From Planctomycetota bacterium (GTDB lineage Bacteria > Planctomycetota > Phycisphaerae > Sedimentisphaerales > Anaerohalosphaeraceae), in assembly GCA_030637065.1 (NCBI GenBank), contig DAOVVQ010000069.1, positions 1 through 14,648 on the forward strand: a stretch of 14,648 nucleotides of DNA, given 5' to 3'. The notes under the pieces were generated by a model that saw only the letters and a program-made list of their open reading frames with translations, did no database searches and was not told the DNA's origin. The translations under genes were made by a program, and so were the position numbers. Positions 13,096 through 14,648 of the stretch are shown piece by piece. Positions within the stretch are counted from its first letter, which is position 1, and each line of letters starts with the position of its first letter.

Positions 13096-14337
13096 TCATG
13101 GTTTTTCAGAGGTCTCCACTGACTTTGGTCCGATCGTCACGACGGTATAATTTTCAAATCGGTTTCGGCTCAGGAAATCGGTCACCGATGAGACGCTTAG
13201 TTTTTCGAGTTTTTCTTTGATCTCGGCAATTGACCTGACTCTGCCTAACAGGTAATGATCGCTTGCGATCCCGGCTGCCCTTGCGCTGCTCGATTCGCTT
13301 TGCATGATCAGGGCCGACTTTATGCCGACTTTGGCCCGGTGAATCTCGTCTTCTGTGATACCTTCGCCGAGACGGTTGAACTGGTCGGTTATCACCTCCA
13401 GCGTCTCATCGGCTTTGTCCGGGGTGGTTCCCGCGTAACAGGCGATCCCCGCGAAATTTTTGAGCGTATGGTACCTTGCTCCGACGGCATAGCAGAGGCC
13501 TCGCTTTTCGCGGACCTCGGTAAAGAGCCTGCTGCTCATCCCTCCCGACAGTACGGAGACGGCGGCGCTGGCGTCGTAATAATCGTCTGTGGTGATCGGC
13601 GGCACCTCGGTCATCAGGCCGATATGGACCTGTGCGCCATCGTGCTGAATATGCGTATATTGCGTTCCCGTGGGGCCGGGGGTGATATTCAGGTTGTCGG
13701 GCGATTCGTCGCGGCCAAATAATTTGTCCAACTGTTTGCACACGCTGTCAAAATCATACTTGCCCGAGATCGCAAAGATCGTCCCGGAGAGGTTGAATCT
13801 GTCTTTTACTATCGCGGCGCACCTGTCGCTTGTCAGGGCGTTTAGTTCCTTGAAATTGCCCATTGTCGACCGCCCGAACGGAGAGGGGTAGAACTGCTCG
13901 CGAAGTTTGAGCATGACCTTTTGACGCGGGTCATCGTCGAGCCCGACGACATCGTGGATGGCGAGCTGTCTTGAAAGGTCGAACTGGTCTTTGTCGAGCG
14001 TCGGTCTCAATATCATGTCGGCGTAAAGCTCAAGGGCGTTTGCCAGGTTGCTCGCCTCGAGGGCGGCGCCCAGGGAGATATGACTGCCGGTTACCGAACT
14101 GCCTCGGTGAAGGCCCAGCCCGTCAAGTGCGTCGATGAGGTCGCGGCTGTCCATATCGCCGGCTCCGCGAAAGAGCCAGTCGGTTATCACAGCCCCGGCC
14201 CCGCAACAGCCCTCGTCGAGCAGGGCGGCGCCCGCCGGCAGCATGAACGTAAAGGCAACCGACTCGACCTGCTCGATCGGCTCGCCGAGCGCTATCATCC
14301 CGTTGTTTAATACGTGTCTGTCGAGTCTTTCCGTCAT
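13096..14337 (-). CDS. M16 family peptidase homologue, inactive subunit type
   Basis: 413 residues from the ATG at 14337, with GGGGAA upstream. The fold pattern is M16B, but the HxxEH site is replaced: where the neighbour has SHFLEHMLFKG this one has GAVITDWLFRG, so both His and the Glu are gone (A49, T52, D53). The second half keeps SSRLFTEVREKRGLCYAVGARYH, with the Arg270/Tyr283 pair that binds the substrate carboxylate in the non-catalytic subunit of M16B heterodimers. Together with the catalytic homologue downstream this suggests an obligate pair, as in mitochondrial processing peptidase and described bacterial M16B heterodimers. It begins 65 bases after the smc stop. Confidence 0.87.
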   Translation of the reverse strand: MTERLDRHVLNNGMIALGEPIEQVESVAFTFMLPAGAALLDEGCCGAGAVITDWLFRGAGDMDSRDLIDALDGLGLHRGSSVTGSHISLGAALEASNLANALELYADMILRPTLDKDQFDLSRQLAIHDVVGLDDDPRQKVMLKLREQFYPSPFGRSTMGNFKELNALTSDRCAAIVKDRFNLSGTIFAISGKYDFDSVCKQLDKLFGRDESPDNLNITPGPTGTQYTHIQHDGAQVHIGLMTEVPPITTDDYYDASAAVSVLSGGMSSRLFTEVREKRGLCYAVGARYHTLKNFAGIACYAGTTPDKADETLEVITDQFNRLGEGITEDEIHRAKVGIKSALIMQSESSSARAAGIASDHYLLGRVRSIAEIKEKLEKLSVSSVTDFLSRNRFENYTVVTIGPKSVETSEKP

Positions 14338-14362
14338 GTGTTTTCCCCAAAAGTCGTCGGCT

Positions 14363-14382
14363 GCGGCAAAGCAACGTGCCGC
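14363..14382. other. Small hairpin between smc and the M16 gene
   Basis: GCGGCA and TGCCGC pair around an eight-base loop. There is no T-run, so read-through from smc into the M16 genes is possible. Confidence 0.4.
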
Positions 14383-14402
14383 TAATGCCTCGCTAACGGC
14401 TG

Positions 14403-14648
14403 TTACGCCACCGCCGCTTCCTCCGTTTCAATGTCCGCCCCGTCGAATTGAACACTTATCTTCTTGCTGACGCCCTGGGTCTGCATCGTAATGCCGAACA
14501 GGACGTCGGCAATGCTCATCGTACGCTTGGAGTGAGTGACAATTACGAACTGAGAGTCCTTCTGGAAATCCTGAACGATCATATTGAATCGCTCGTTGTT
14601 CGCCTCGTCCAGTGCCGCGTCGACCTCGTCGAGGAAGCAGAAGGGCGA
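14403..14648 (-). CDS. smc: Chromosome segregation protein SMC, C-terminal end only
   Basis: I translated 81 codons up to the TAA at 14403-14405; the 5' part lies beyond the right edge. The visible part starts PFCFLDEVDAALDEANNERF, the Walker B and D-loop of an SMC ATPase head, and continues QFVIVTHSKRTMSIADVLFGITMQTQGVSK in two pieces, with the H-loop His in VTHSK. SMC dimers compact and segregate the chromosome with ScpA/ScpB. The tail after ISVQFDG is short and acidic (DIETEEAAVA). The assignment to SMC rather than RecN or Rad50 rests on FLDEVDAALD and VTHSKRTM. Confidence 0.92.
   Translation of the reverse strand, partial: SPFCFLDEVDAALDEANNERFNMIVQDFQKDSQFVIVTHSKRTMSIADVLFGITMQTQGVSKKISVQFDGADIETEEAAVA

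Overview
The window is most likely from a Gram-negative-type bacterium, probably a Phycisphaerae-like member of the Planctomycetota. This is inference from gene content: lipopolysaccharide genes (heptose and lipid A), a large exported LamG/PKD-like protein with a C-terminal domain common in environmental genomes of this kind, an M16 peptidase pair beside SMC, and many short hairpin repeats between genes. No rRNA or tRNA fixes the taxonomy. All genes but one are on the minus strand.

The left part (1-3626, minus) is a lipopolysaccharide cluster. Read in transcription order it is lpxK (lipid A 4'-kinase), then hldE (heptose-7-phosphate kinase/ADP transferase) overlapping the lpxK end, then gmhB (heptose bisphosphate phosphatase), which runs off the left edge. 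Together they supply phosphorylated lipid A and the ADP-heptose for the inner core. The GmhB is unusual: it has lost most zinc-loop ligands and carries a long Ala/Pro linker plus a charged C-terminal segment.

Next (3627-5511) is a hairpin-rich spacer, then an isocitrate dehydrogenase gene with a very good sigma70-type promoter, then a G-poor divergent intergenic region with more hairpin repeats. From this region the only plus-strand gene is expressed: an AT-richer 938-residue exported protein (5512-8328) with its own promoter, a possible leader ORF and a strong intrinsic terminator. It looks like a separate, possibly acquired, cargo gene.

After it (8390-8827) lies a non-coding stretch with a 113-base multibranched inverted-repeat element. 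To the right is a coupled two-gene unit on the minus strand: an extremely repetitive Lys/Ala/Glu protein (9742-11634) followed at once by a membrane-anchored MinD/BY-kinase-like ATPase whose Walker A motif is destroyed (8828-9739). I do not recognise this pair as a described system, and it is the best candidate for something new here.

The right end (11761-14648, minus) holds the 3' end of smc, then two M16 peptidase homologues. One keeps the zinc-binding HxxEH motif. The other has lost it but keeps the Arg/Tyr pair, as expected for an active/inactive M16B heterodimer.
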